From Methylomicrobium sp051061015 (GTDB lineage: Bacteria > Pseudomonadota > Gammaproteobacteria > Methylococcales > Methylomonadaceae), in contig JBPFEG010000026.1 in assembly GCA_051061015.1 (NCBI GenBank), positions 35,687 to 99,686 on the forward strand: 64,000 nucleotides of DNA, in the 5' to 3' direction. The stretch's first letter is position 1. Each line of letters opens with the position of its first letter. The notes under the pieces were generated by a model. The model did not search any database. It had not been told where the DNA came from and was given only the letters and a program-made list of their open reading frames with translations. Below, piece by piece: positions 26,423 through 35,771 of this stretch. The translations under genes were made by a program, and so were the position numbers.

Positions 26423-28471
26423 TTAAATGCCGCCCGGCTGTGGAACGTGGGCATATATCCGGTTCCGTCCCATCGCCTTGGCTTTATAAAGCGATTGATC
26501 CGCTTTTTGCAGCAGTGCCTCAATGTGACCGCTTCGCTCCTCGAGTGTAGCGATCCCGATCGAGACGGTAAAGTGTAGAGGCTGCCTGTCCTCCAGCAGA
26601 ACGAATATCTCTTCGGTTAGCTTGCGCAGCCGTTCGGCTACTTCGAGGGCTTCTGTGATGCCCGTTTCCGGCAGCATAATCACAAACTCTTCCCCGCCGA
26701 TACGGCCGATCAGATCAACTTCCCGTAACATGGACCGGCAAAGCGTACTGAATGTCTGCAAGACCTTGTCGCCGGTTCGATGTCCGTAATTGTCGTTAAT
26801 CAGTTTAAAGTTGTCCAGATCGAGCATCAGCAACGATAAGGCGTCACCATAGCGTAAGGTGCGCGCCAGTTCGGTTTCCGCCAGCCTCATGAAATGGCGG
26901 CGATTGGCGAGGCCGGTAAGATAATCGGTCTGTGCCATGTGCTCATAATTTTGCTGAAGCCGTTTGCGCTCGGTGATATTTTCGATGACTGTGACAAAGC
27001 ACGGATGGTCGGCGTGATAGGCGGAAATAGAAAACCAGAGGTTGAGCGGCAAGATAAAGATTTCAAATTTTTCAGGAGGCCCGCCTGCCGCAACCCGCCC
27101 GTAAATCTCAAAAATTTCCGGATTGGACTCCTTGATGCCCGGAATGACTTCGCTCACTTCTTTACCGATCACGTCAGACAAGCCGGTCAATGCCTCAAAC
27201 GACGAATTGACTTCAAGGTACCGAATATCGTCCGGTTGTCCGTTCCGATAGAGCATTAGACAAAATGCAAAACCCTCCAGCATGTTGTCGAAGAGCGAGT
27301 GGTAGCGTATTTCGCTGGCACGCAAATTCGATTCGATCATTTTGCGCTCCTCGATTTCTTCCGATAGCGCCACGTTGGCCCTATGCAGTTGATGCTGAGC
27401 CAATGCGAGACGCCGGTTCAATACCGCCAGATAAGAGATCACCGCCAGGATGGCGAAAATGATGCCTATTCCAGTTGTCAGCACGGGAATGACCCAGCCG
27501 GGTAAAAGTTTGGGTTTGGCGCTGTAAATGAATCCCTCGAAATAATCGCGCGATCGGATCAAACCGGCTTTCACGAAGGTGTCGGCCATATGTTGCCATC
27601 GCTCCGGGTTCATATGGCCGATCTCGATGAGGTCCGGAAAGATCAGTTTCCGTATCTCGGCCGCCTCGAACTCGAGATGTGCCCGCGATTTTTTGACCTG
27701 GTAGCGGTCGATCAACAGATCGATGATCTCCTCGGGGTGATTCATCGCGTAGCGCCAGCCTTTCAATGTCGCACGGAGCACCTTTTCGACACGGTCAGGA
27801 CGATAATGCAGTTCCTCCTCGGAGGTGAAAAAAATGTCGCTGTAGAAATCGACACGGTAATTGCCGGGGTCAATGATAGTGTAGGGAATCCGGCGCTGCT
27901 TCAGGAAAAACGGCTCATTGGTCGCATAGGCGTTAAAGGCATCGACTTTGCCGCTGATCAGGTCATCGATTTGATAACTGCTCGGGATGATGTTGATTTG
28001 AGAAAGGGCGATGCCTTCATTCAAAAACATGGTCAGAAAATCGGCGTCTTCAGTTCGATTCATCAGCATGACTTTTTTGCCGGCCAGATCATGGACAGAC
28101 TTGATTCCGGAGTTCTTGCGCGCCAGCAATATCGAAGGGGAATGCTGAAAAATGGCAGCCAGGGCGAGCAGCGGTTTGCCCTGCAGTCTTTGGAATAGAA
28201 CTTCGCTGTTGCCTTCGGCATACTGCGCGCGTCCGGCTAAGACTTCCTGGACAGGCTGGTGCGCGGGATCTCCTGCGTGCAGTCTGACCTCTAACCCTTC
28301 TTCGCGGTAAAACCCTTTTTCGACGGCTGCATAATAACCGGCAAACTGGAACTGATGATGCCAGCGTAATTGAATATCGATTATCTCGTTTTGCAGGACC
28401 GGTCTGGCAAACGTCGGAGCTGTACTGCCGAGAAGCAGCAGGGCTGACAAAAAAGTGTGAATATATACCAT
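26423..28471 (-). CDS. Diguanylate cyclase with NMT1/THI5-like periplasmic sensor and PAS domain
   Basis: The 682-residue protein has a signal sequence, then an NMT1/THI5-like substrate-binding domain (residues about 28-310, opening QLRWHHQFQFAGYYAAVEKG). A membrane helix follows (about 327-350), then a coiled coil, a PAS domain (about 385-500) and a C-terminal GGDEF domain. The active site reads GGEEF and the inhibitory I-site RxxD (REVD) is five residues upstream, so cyclase activity with product inhibition is likely. The periplasmic domain resembles those that bind pyrimidine- or nitrile-like ligands, but the ligand is unknown. Confidence 0.9.
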   Translation of the reverse strand: MVYIHTFLSALLLLGSTAPTFARPVLQNEIIDIQLRWHHQFQFAGYYAAVEKGFYREEGLEVRLHAGDPAHQPVQEVLAGRAQYAEGNSEVLFQRLQGKPLLALAAIFQHSPSILLARKNSGIKSVHDLAGKKVMLMNRTEDADFLTMFLNEGIALSQINIIPSSYQIDDLISGKVDAFNAYATNEPFFLKQRRIPYTIIDPGNYRVDFYSDIFFTSEEELHYRPDRVEKVLRATLKGWRYAMNHPEEIIDLLIDRYQVKKSRAHLEFEAAEIRKLIFPDLIEIGHMNPERWQHMADTFVKAGLIRSRDYFEGFIYSAKPKLLPGWVIPVLTTGIGIIFAILAVISYLAVLNRRLALAQHQLHRANVALSEEIEERKMIESNLRASEIRYHSLFDNMLEGFAFCLMLYRNGQPDDIRYLEVNSSFEALTGLSDVIGKEVSEVIPGIKESNPEIFEIYGRVAAGGPPEKFEIFILPLNLWFSISAYHADHPCFVTVIENITERKRLQQNYEHMAQTDYLTGLANRRHFMRLAETELARTLRYGDALSLLMLDLDNFKLINDNYGHRTGDKVLQTFSTLCRSMLREVDLIGRIGGEEFVIMLPETGITEALEVAERLRKLTEEIFVLLEDRQPLHFTVSIGIATLEERSGHIEALLQKADQSLYKAKAMGRNRIYAHVPQPGGI

Positions 28472-28648
28472 AGCTCCGGACTTTTACTGGAAGGCAGTAT
28501 CAGTCTATATAAAATACAGTTATTTTGAATATAGTTCAGATGTTGAAAGATGAAAAGTTTTCCGAGTAATCGATCGCAATTTCAATATTTACCGGGAAAA
28601 AGCCAATAAGATTATTGGCCGGCTGGTCAAGGAGGCTTTATAAATTTG

Positions 28649-28750
28649 ATGAAAGCGATTATTCTTAAAGATAGCGCCAGCCATCACAGGAATCAGAAGG
28701 CGGGGCCGCACTTCATTCATTACGAATCAGACTGCTCAAGGACTTCATGA
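28649..28750 (+). CDS. Short leader ORF coupled to the PhoH-family gene
   Basis: A 33-codon ORF starts at ATG 28649 downstream of an AAGGAGG sequence (28629-28635), although the spacing of 13 bases is long (TTG 28646 would be closer). It ends in a TGA that overlaps the ATG of the next gene (ATGA at 28747-28750). The product begins MKAIILKDSASHHRNQ and is rich in His and Ser. It could be a small protein, a translational-coupling leader, or chance. The overlap with the phoH start is the main reason to list it. Confidence 0.4.
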   Translation: MKAIILKDSASHHRNQKAGPHFIHYESDCSRTS

Positions 28751-30165
28751 ATATTGAAATAACGCCCGATAAGAAACTGTTTGTGCTCGATACGAATGTG
28801 CTGATGCATGATCCTGCCTGTATTTTCAGATTTCAGGAACATGACATTTTTATCCCGATGATCGTTCTGGAAGAACTGGACCGGGCCAAGAAAGGCATCA
28901 CCGAGGTGGCGCGCAACGTGCGTCAGGCCAGCCGTTTTCTGGACGAACTGATCCGGGACGTGAAGCCCGAAAACATCAAGGACGGACTGTCTTTATCGCG
29001 CCTGGAGGCGAATGGGGGCGGAGGCGTCATTGGCAAGGCCGGGCGCCTGTATTTTCAGACCAGCATCATGAGTGAGCTGTTGCCCGAAACCATGCCGGGC
29101 AGTCTATCGGATAATTCGATCCTGAGCGTGGTATTGGCGTTGACCCGGCAATTGCCCGGGATCAAGGTGATCCTGGTGTCGAAAGATATCAACATGCGCA
29201 TCAAGGCAGCGACGCTGGAACTGCCGGCCGAGGATTACCACAACGACCAGGTGCTCGACGATATCGAACTCTTGTACAGCGGCGCGATGGCTCTGGAGGA
29301 CGATTTCTGGGATCGGCACGGCAGCAAGATGGATTCGTGGCAGGAAAAGGACAGAACCTTTTACAAGCTCGAAGATCCGCTGGTCGCTGAATGGTATCCG
29401 AACCAATATCTGTACATGGAAGATTCGTCGAACTTTGAGGCGATCGTGCGCTCCTGCGACGGACGCACCGCAATTTTGGAACTGGCTCGTGATTACCGGA
29501 CCAAACATAATAATGTCTGGGGTATTACTGCGAAAAACCGTGAGCAGAATTTCGCGTTTAATGTATTGCTCGATCCGGACATCGATTTCGTAACGCTGCT
29601 CGGAACGGCCGGAACCGGCAAAACCTTATTGGCCCTTGCCGCCGGATTGACGTTGACGATGGAGCGCAAACTCTACAATGAAATCATCATGACTCGCGAA
29701 ACGGTGCCGATCGGTGAAGATATCGGCTTTCTGCCCGGCACCGAGGAAGAAAAGATGGCGCCCTGGATGGGGGCGCTGATGGACAATCTTGAGTTGTTGG
29801 GCAACCGTTCCGGCAATACCGAATGGGAGCAGGGGGCGACACAAAATGTGCTGATGAACCGGGTCAAAATCCGCTCGCTGAATTTCATGCGTGGCCGAAC
29901 GTTTTTAAACCGTTATCTGATCATCGACGAGGCCCAAAACCTGACCTCGAAACAGTTAAAAACGCTGATTACCCGTGCGGGCCCCGGCACCAAGATCATC
30001 TGCATCGGCAACCTTTCGCAGATCGACACGCCTTACCTGACCGCGACGACCTCGGGCCTGACTTATGTGGTCGATCGTTTCAAACGCTGGGAGCATGCCG
30101 CGCATATCACCCTGCGTCGCGGCGAGCGTTCACGTTTGGCGGATTTTGGTTCGGATTATTTATAG
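28747..30165 (+). CDS. PIN-PhoH fusion protein (PhoH2/YlaK-like ATPase)
   Basis: The 472-residue protein joins an N-terminal PIN domain (residues about 8-150, FVLDTNVLMHDP with the first acidic residue) to a PhoH ATPase (about 255-465). The ATPase has Walker A GTAGTGKTL and Walker B LIIDEAQNLT. Family members have been described as RNA helicases or ribonucleases, with the PIN part cutting RNA. An AAGGA ribosome site lies 6 bases before the ATG. The 3' end overlaps the convergent permease gene by 59 bases. Confidence 0.9.
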   Translation: MNIEITPDKKLFVLDTNVLMHDPACIFRFQEHDIFIPMIVLEELDRAKKGITEVARNVRQASRFLDELIRDVKPENIKDGLSLSRLEANGGGGVIGKAGRLYFQTSIMSELLPETMPGSLSDNSILSVVLALTRQLPGIKVILVSKDINMRIKAATLELPAEDYHNDQVLDDIELLYSGAMALEDDFWDRHGSKMDSWQEKDRTFYKLEDPLVAEWYPNQYLYMEDSSNFEAIVRSCDGRTAILELARDYRTKHNNVWGITAKNREQNFAFNVLLDPDIDFVTLLGTAGTGKTLLALAAGLTLTMERKLYNEIIMTRETVPIGEDIGFLPGTEEEKMAPWMGALMDNLELLGNRSGNTEWEQGATQNVLMNRVKIRSLNFMRGRTFLNRYLIIDEAQNLTSKQLKTLITRAGPGTKIICIGNLSQIDTPYLTATTSGLTYVVDRFKRWEHAAHITLRRGERSRLADFGSDYL

Positions 30166-31276
30166 GGCGATAAAACGGGCTGTCCTGGGCAGGGTCGCCA
30201 AGCCGCGGCCATGCCGACAGCACCGCCTTGACCACGGTGGCCAGGGGAATTGCGAAAAACACGCCCCAAAAACCCCATAGGCCGCCGAAAAACAGGATCG
30301 CCACGATAATCGCGATCGCATGCAGGTTAACTGCCTCGGAAAACAGGATCGGCACCAGCAACACCCCATCAAGGGCCTGAATCACGGCGTAGGCAATCGT
30401 TACATAGACGAATTCGTCGCTGCCCCAGCCCCATTGAAAATAGGCGACCCCTAGCACCGGAAAGGTGACCAGTGTGGCGCCGACGTAAGGAATGATTACT
30501 TGCAGCCCCATGAATACCGCCAGCAGCATCGCATAGTTCAGGTCGAAAAAGCGGAAAGTAATGAAGCTGGCTGCCCAGAGGATAAACACTTCGGCGAATT
30601 TGCCGCGGATGTAATTGCCGATTTGCATATCGACTTCTTTCCAGACGCGCACGGTCAGATGGCGGTCGCTCGGGATATACTGCAACAGCCAGTCGATCAG
30701 CAATTTTTTGTCTTTCAGGAAAAAAAACACCATCATCGGCACCAGGAACAGATAAATGATTGCGCTGACCACGCTGATCAGCGAAGCGGCTGATAGCGAC
30801 AGCATGTTTTGCCCATAAGTCCACACTTCCCGCTGCAGCACATGCATGATCTCCTGGATACGGTTTTCCGAGATCAGTTTCGGATACAGTTTCGGCAGCC
30901 GCAGGATGCTCATTTCGAGACGGTACACCATCGCCGGAATCTGCTGGACAAACTCGACAGCCTGCTGCGAGACGATCGGCAGCAGATAAAAGCACAGAAA
31001 GCCGACGCAAGCCATGAAAATCGAAAACACCAGATACACGCTCGCCCATCTCGGCAGGCCTCTCGCTTCGGCTTTTGCCACCAGTCCTTCCAGAAGGTAA
31101 GCGAGCACGACCGAAGCGAATACCGGCATCAAGAGGCCGGACAGCGAATAGATCAGCACGGAGATCACGACCAGTATCAATGCCAGCGAAACGGCTTGAG
31201 CATTCGGTAAAATCCGATTGATTAAGGCTCGAAAAAGGGGCGTGATGACAGTTCGGTTTTGGTTTGCCGTAGGCAT
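30107..31276 (-). CDS. AI-2E/PerM-family membrane permease
   Basis: The 389-residue protein has about eight hydrophobic segments arranged as in the PerM/YdiK family: paired helices at the N-terminus, a central amphipathic part, and the conserved C-terminal GLQVIIPYVGATLVTFPV and LFFGGLWGFWGVFFAIPLA. Proteins of this family have been linked to autoinducer-2 export or Na+/H+ exchange, and the substrate here is open. It is convergent with the PhoH gene and the two coding regions overlap by 59 bases, so their transcripts are complementary at their 3' ends. Confidence 0.87.
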   Translation of the reverse strand: MPTANQNRTVITPLFRALINRILPNAQAVSLALILVVISVLIYSLSGLLMPVFASVVLAYLLEGLVAKAEARGLPRWASVYLVFSIFMACVGFLCFYLLPIVSQQAVEFVQQIPAMVYRLEMSILRLPKLYPKLISENRIQEIMHVLQREVWTYGQNMLSLSAASLISVVSAIIYLFLVPMMVFFFLKDKKLLIDWLLQYIPSDRHLTVRVWKEVDMQIGNYIRGKFAEVFILWAASFITFRFFDLNYAMLLAVFMGLQVIIPYVGATLVTFPVLGVAYFQWGWGSDEFVYVTIAYAVIQALDGVLLVPILFSEAVNLHAIAIIVAILFFGGLWGFWGVFFAIPLATVVKAVLSAWPRLGDPAQDSPFYRPINNPNQNPPNVNARRDAG

Positions 31277-31528
31277 GACAGACGAATTTCTATTTGATTG
31301 AGCAATATTCTAACGCTATTCTGAATTTGAAACGCTAGGAACTTTTGTACATTTTCAAGATCATTATTAACCAGATGGAAATAATTTTCTGAAGTACTGA
31401 GTCATCGTTCCTGAATGCTACGGATATAAGAAAATTTTTTTAACTAAACCCTTAAGGCGGGCTTAGGTCTTATCAAGCCGTATCCGCAGTCCCAGTTTAT
31501 CCCGGCAAAGAGCCGGGGGTGGAAGTAT
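31277..31528 (+). promoter_or_regulatory. AT-rich intergenic region with hairpin before the hydrolase gene
   Basis: Between the divergent permease and hydrolase genes no coding region is visible. CCCGGC (31501-31506) and GCCGGG (31512-31517) form a tight 6-bp hairpin with loop AAAGA immediately before the ribosome site GGTGGAAG of the hydrolase gene. It could affect translation initiation, but no known riboswitch was recognised. Confidence 0.35.
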
Positions 31529-32548
31529 ATGAAAATGACTCTATCGATCCTCGCACTGATCACTTTTTTGCTGACCGGCTGCGTGCCGTCGATTTACCCT
31601 TCCGGCGCGAAAACCACCGTAGCGCATCTTGACACTCTTGCTTTCATTACCGAAGACGGGACCAGATTGCCGCTCAGGAGCTGGCCGACCAAAGACGAAC
31701 CCAAAGCGGTGATCATCGCGGTGCATGGTTTCAATGATTACAGTCGTTTTTTCGATAAGCCTGCGCAATATTTCAGCGAGCATGGGATCGCCAGCTTTGC
31801 CTATGACCAGCGCGGATTCGGAGCAGCCCCAAAGCGCGGACTGTGGGCGGGGTGCGCTTCCTATGCGGACGATTTGTTGACGCTGGCGCGCCTGCTCAAG
31901 GAACGCTATCCCAGGAGTCCGATTTTTCTGCTCGGCGAAAGCATGGGCGGCGCGGTCGTGATGACTGCGGCCAAAAACGATTCCACCCAGCTGCTCGACG
32001 GCATTATTTTGGCGGCGCCCGCACTCTGGGCGCGCAAGACGATGCCCTGGTATCAGAACAGCCTTTTGTGGATACTCGCCCATACCACCCCTTGGCTGAG
32101 ACTGACCGGAAAGGGCGTCGTCAAGGTGACTCCGTCGGATAATATCGAAATGCTCCGCGAATTGGGGCGTGATCCCTGGGTTATCAAGGGCGCACGCGTC
32201 GAGACGCTGTATGGTCTGGCAAATTTGATGGATCAGGCATTCAATAGCGCCGATTCGCTCACCGAAGATACGTTGCTATTGTATGGCGAAAAAGACGATA
32301 TCATTCCGAAAAAACCGACTTATGCCTTCTTGCAACGTTTTCTGAAGAACAAAAATCCTATAGAGGAAAAGGAAAAAACCGTCGCGTTTTATGAAAAAGG
32401 CTACCATATGCTGTTGCGGGATTTGCAGGCAAACAAGACCTGGCAGGACATTGCGGCATGGATAGATTCCCGAAAAGTCCATTTGCCGTCCGGTGCCGAT
32501 AAACGCGCCCAAATCGTGCTCAAGCCGGTATTGACTTCGATCAATTGA
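31529..32548 (+). CDS. Lipoprotein alpha/beta hydrolase (monoacylglycerol lipase-like)
   Basis: The 339-residue protein carries a lipoprotein signal (LLTGC, Cys18) and an alpha/beta hydrolase fold. Oxyanion-side AVHGFNDYSRFF, nucleophile elbow LLGESMGGA, a late Asp (GEKDDIIP) and His (EKGYHMLLRD) complete the catalytic triad. The first part matches the Hydrolase_4 family that includes monoglyceride lipases and lysophospholipases. The lipid anchor suggests it acts in the periplasm on membrane lipids. Confidence 0.85.
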   Translation: MKMTLSILALITFLLTGCVPSIYPSGAKTTVAHLDTLAFITEDGTRLPLRSWPTKDEPKAVIIAVHGFNDYSRFFDKPAQYFSEHGIASFAYDQRGFGAAPKRGLWAGCASYADDLLTLARLLKERYPRSPIFLLGESMGGAVVMTAAKNDSTQLLDGIILAAPALWARKTMPWYQNSLLWILAHTTPWLRLTGKGVVKVTPSDNIEMLRELGRDPWVIKGARVETLYGLANLMDQAFNSADSLTEDTLLLYGEKDDIIPKKPTYAFLQRFLKNKNPIEEKEKTVAFYEKGYHMLLRDLQANKTWQDIAAWIDSRKVHLPSGADKRAQIVLKPVLTSIN

Positions 32549-32723
32549 GGCGGCATTACATGCGTTGCCGGCCTTCAGAACCCGGCAGCCCTCTTAATTT
32601 TATTCATGCTGGATTCATCGAAGACTTGCTAAAGTCACCGTTTATGACGCTGCTAAGCCTGAACTGGGTATAATAGCCGGTCATCCAACGGACGAATTTA
32701 TCCTTTCACTGCTTAAAAAGGCC

Positions 32724-35072
32724 ATGACAGACAGATCGACCAGGCGAAGCTCGCGGTACAACAAGACTTCCCCAAGCAGAAAATCTACCTTCCACTGGTT
32801 TAGAAACAGCTTTATCATCCTGATCGGCATTGGCGCCTTTTCGCTTTTCACCTATCTGGGTTATCTTGATTACCACGTGCGCACCCAATTCGAGGGCAAG
32901 CGCTGGGCGATTCCAGCGCGCGTGTACGGGAATCCGGTTGAACTTTACGCGGGCTACGGGTTGAGCGCGGAAAAATTCGAGAATCTGTTGGAGATGCTGC
33001 ATTACCGGAAAGATCCGGAACTGACCGTGCAAGGGACTTATTTTCGCAATGGCGGGCAAATATCGGTTAAGACCCGTACTTTTACCTTTTGGGATCAGCC
33101 GGAACCGCAACCCGTCATAGCGATGCGTGTGGACTTTTCCGAAGCCGGCATCGCAGGTATTACTGATCTGACGAACGAGCAAAATCTGGCGATCGTAAGG
33201 ATGGACCCGGTGCAGATCGGCAGCTTTTACCCGACCATCAAGGAAGACCGGATATTGATCAAGCTCGAAGAAGCACCCGAAATGCTGATCAAGGGCTTGC
33301 TCGCCTCGGAAGACCGTGATTTTTTCGAACATTTTGGGGTGTCATTGCGCGGTATTCTGCGGGCGATGGTCGCGAATATCCAGGCCGGCGACATGGTGCA
33401 GGGCGGCAGTACGATTACCCAGCAATTGGTCAAAAACTTTTATTTAACATCGGAGCGCAAGCTGGCCCGGAAAGTCAAGGAAGCGTTGATGGCGCTGATC
33501 CTGGAATATCGCTACAGCAAGAACGAAATTCTGGAAGCGTATCTGAATGAAATTTATCTGGGCCAGGACGGCGGTAGCGCGGTACATGGTTTTGGTCTGG
33601 CCAGCCAGTTTTATTTCGGCGGTGCATTAAAGGATTTGTCGCTAGAGAAGCTGGCTTCACTGGTGGCCCTGGTGCGCGGGCCTTCCGAGTATAATCCGCG
33701 GCGTTTCCCGGAGCGGGCATTGCTGCGCCGCAATCTGGTCCTCGACGAAATGGCCGCGCAGGAGTATATCACTGCGGAAGAGGCAGCCGCCGCAAAAGCG
33801 CGTCCGTTAGCGGTGATCGAGAATACCCACCGCTCGGCGAACCGCTATCCGGCTTTTATGGATCTGGTCAAGCGCCAGTTGCGGCAGGATTATCATGAAG
33901 AGGATCTGACATCGGAAGGTTTGCGCATCTTTACCACGCTCGATACGCAAATTCAGGACACGATCGAGGAAACCATCAAACGTAAGCTGCCGCAGTTGGA
34001 AAAACAACCCAAGGCAAAAGCGCTCGAATCGGCCGTTGTAGTGACGCGTCGGGACAGCAGTGAAATCGCCGCGCTGGTAAGCGGACGGGACGATTCCACG
34101 GCCGGCTTCAATCGAGCCTTGGATGCCGTGCGGCCTATCGGTTCACTGATCAAGCCGGTGATCTATTTGACCGCTCTTCAAGACCCGAGAAGATACACGA
34201 TCACGACGCCGGTCAACGACAGCGCAATCTTTATCAAGGGCGATCATGGCAACGACTGGAGCCCGAAGAATTACGATCACAAGGAGCATGGCACGATCGG
34301 TCTACATACCGCTCTCGCCAAGTCGTACAATCTGGCTACCGTCCGGGTCGGCATGGATGTCGGTATCGGCCGGATTGCGAAAACGCTGAAAGACCTTGGC
34401 GTGAACCGCCAGGTCGATCTGTATCCGTCCTTCCTGCTAGGCGCGGCGCAATTGACTCCGATCGAAGTGACGCAGATGTATCAGACGCTTGCCGGTGACG
34501 GTTTCCTGACGCCAATCAAGGCGATTAAGGCGGTCGTTTCCGCTTCGGGAGAAAAGCTGCAAAGCTATCCTTACACGGTCAGACAAACGGTTGATCCCTC
34601 GGCTACTTATATTCTGAACACGATTTTGCAGGAAGTGATGCATGCAGGCACCGGTTCGTCGGCTTATTCGGTTTTTCCACAGGACTATGGTCTGGTCGGT
34701 AAAACCGGCACCACCAACGATGCGAAGGATAGCTGGTTTGCGGGCTTTACCGGCGATTATTTATCGGTGGTCTGGGTCGGCCGCGACGATAACAAACCGG
34801 CCGGTTTGACCGGCGCGACCGGCGCGCTGCAGGTCTGGACCGCGTTTATGCGGCAGATCTCGAAACAGCCGGTCAACTTGACGCCTCCTGATAACATCAA
34901 AACGGTAAGGATCGATCCTTATTCCGGCTTGGTCGCCGGAGCGAATTGTCCTTACGGCAAAGGTTACCCGTATGTGGAGGGCTCCGAGCCGACCTCCTAT
35001 TCCGCGTGCGGCAATCCGATCGTCGAGCAGGACAGACCCTGGTTTGAGGAATTTTTTCCGCAGAGTGAGTAA
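32724..35072 (+). CDS. mrcB: Penicillin-binding protein 1B (bifunctional peptidoglycan synthase)
   Basis: The 782-residue enzyme polymerises and cross-links peptidoglycan. It has a short basic cytoplasmic tail (RSTRRSSRYNKTSPSRK), one membrane helix (about 33-50), and a UB2H-like region that in E. coli binds LpoB. A GT51 transglycosylase follows (EDRDFFEHFG with the catalytic Glu, QGGSTITQQLVKN), then a transpeptidase with SLIK (S-x-x-K), SYN (S-x-N) and KTGTT. All catalytic motifs are intact. An AAAGG ribosome site precedes the ATG. Confidence 0.96.
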   Translation: MTDRSTRRSSRYNKTSPSRKSTFHWFRNSFIILIGIGAFSLFTYLGYLDYHVRTQFEGKRWAIPARVYGNPVELYAGYGLSAEKFENLLEMLHYRKDPELTVQGTYFRNGGQISVKTRTFTFWDQPEPQPVIAMRVDFSEAGIAGITDLTNEQNLAIVRMDPVQIGSFYPTIKEDRILIKLEEAPEMLIKGLLASEDRDFFEHFGVSLRGILRAMVANIQAGDMVQGGSTITQQLVKNFYLTSERKLARKVKEALMALILEYRYSKNEILEAYLNEIYLGQDGGSAVHGFGLASQFYFGGALKDLSLEKLASLVALVRGPSEYNPRRFPERALLRRNLVLDEMAAQEYITAEEAAAAKARPLAVIENTHRSANRYPAFMDLVKRQLRQDYHEEDLTSEGLRIFTTLDTQIQDTIEETIKRKLPQLEKQPKAKALESAVVVTRRDSSEIAALVSGRDDSTAGFNRALDAVRPIGSLIKPVIYLTALQDPRRYTITTPVNDSAIFIKGDHGNDWSPKNYDHKEHGTIGLHTALAKSYNLATVRVGMDVGIGRIAKTLKDLGVNRQVDLYPSFLLGAAQLTPIEVTQMYQTLAGDGFLTPIKAIKAVVSASGEKLQSYPYTVRQTVDPSATYILNTILQEVMHAGTGSSAYSVFPQDYGLVGKTGTTNDAKDSWFAGFTGDYLSVVWVGRDDNKPAGLTGATGALQVWTAFMRQISKQPVNLTPPDNIKTVRIDPYSGLVAGANCPYGKGYPYVEGSEPTSYSACGNPIVEQDRPWFEEFFPQSE

Positions 35073-35100
35073 TTCCGAAAGTAAATAATAAGGAGTTTTA

Positions 35101-35730
35101 ATGAGTCAACAGAAGTGGTTAGGTTTCATTCTATTTTTATTCGTTTTCAGCAGTTTGCCCCTTCAGGCAGACGATAAGCCCGTTCAACAATTAAAAGCCT
35201 TTTTGGCATCTTCCAGATCGTTGTCCGCAGATTTCAAGCAGGTCTTGCTGAATGAACAGGGCAAGCCGGTCAAGACCAGTTTCGGCGTCTTTTATTTGCA
35301 GCGACCGGGTAAATTTCGGTGGGATTACCAGAAACCTTTTTCTCAGCAGATTGTGGCCGACAAAGGCAAAGTCTGGTTCTTCGATAAAGACCTGGACCAG
35401 GTCACCGTCAAAAAGCTCGACGAATCGCTCGGTTCGACACCCGCGTTATTGCTGAGCGGCGAGGTGGACCTGGAAGATAATTTCATCATCGAAGGCCAAG
35501 GCAGAGAAGGGGACATGCAGTGGATCAGGTTGTCGCCGAAAAGTGAAGAAACGACGTTCAAATACATCCTGATTGGTTTGACCAAGGGGGCGCTGGGCGG
35601 AATGGAACTTAGCGATAATTTCGGTCAACTGACCCGTATCTATTTTTCGAACGTGTTGATTAATCCGCCGCTCAAGCAGACCTTGTTTCAGTTTGAAATC
35701 CCGAAGGGCGCGGATGTGTTTGAGGAATAA
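35101..35730 (+). CDS. lolA: Outer membrane lipoprotein carrier protein LolA
   Basis: LolA ferries lipoproteins through the periplasm from LolCDE to LolB. The 209-residue precursor has a signal peptide ending near LPLQADD, and the LolA open-barrel pattern is visible (SRSLSADFKQVL, GVFYLQRPGKFRWDYQKP). An AAGGAG ribosome site precedes the start. It lies 28 bases after mrcB and 41 bases before rarA. The lolA-rarA order is common in gammaproteobacteria. Confidence 0.94.
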   Translation: MSQQKWLGFILFLFVFSSLPLQADDKPVQQLKAFLASSRSLSADFKQVLLNEQGKPVKTSFGVFYLQRPGKFRWDYQKPFSQQIVADKGKVWFFDKDLDQVTVKKLDESLGSTPALLLSGEVDLEDNFIIEGQGREGDMQWIRLSPKSEETTFKYILIGLTKGALGGMELSDNFGQLTRIYFSNVLINPPLKQTLFQFEIPKGADVFEE

Positions 35731-35771
35731 TCAGCCGGGAAACGGTGCAGGGCGCAAGGTAAAAATGCAAA

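Noticed and set aside
31501..31528. Riboswitch before the lipoprotein hydrolase
   Set aside because: There is only a 6-bp hairpin next to the ribosome site; no conserved riboswitch core was recognised.
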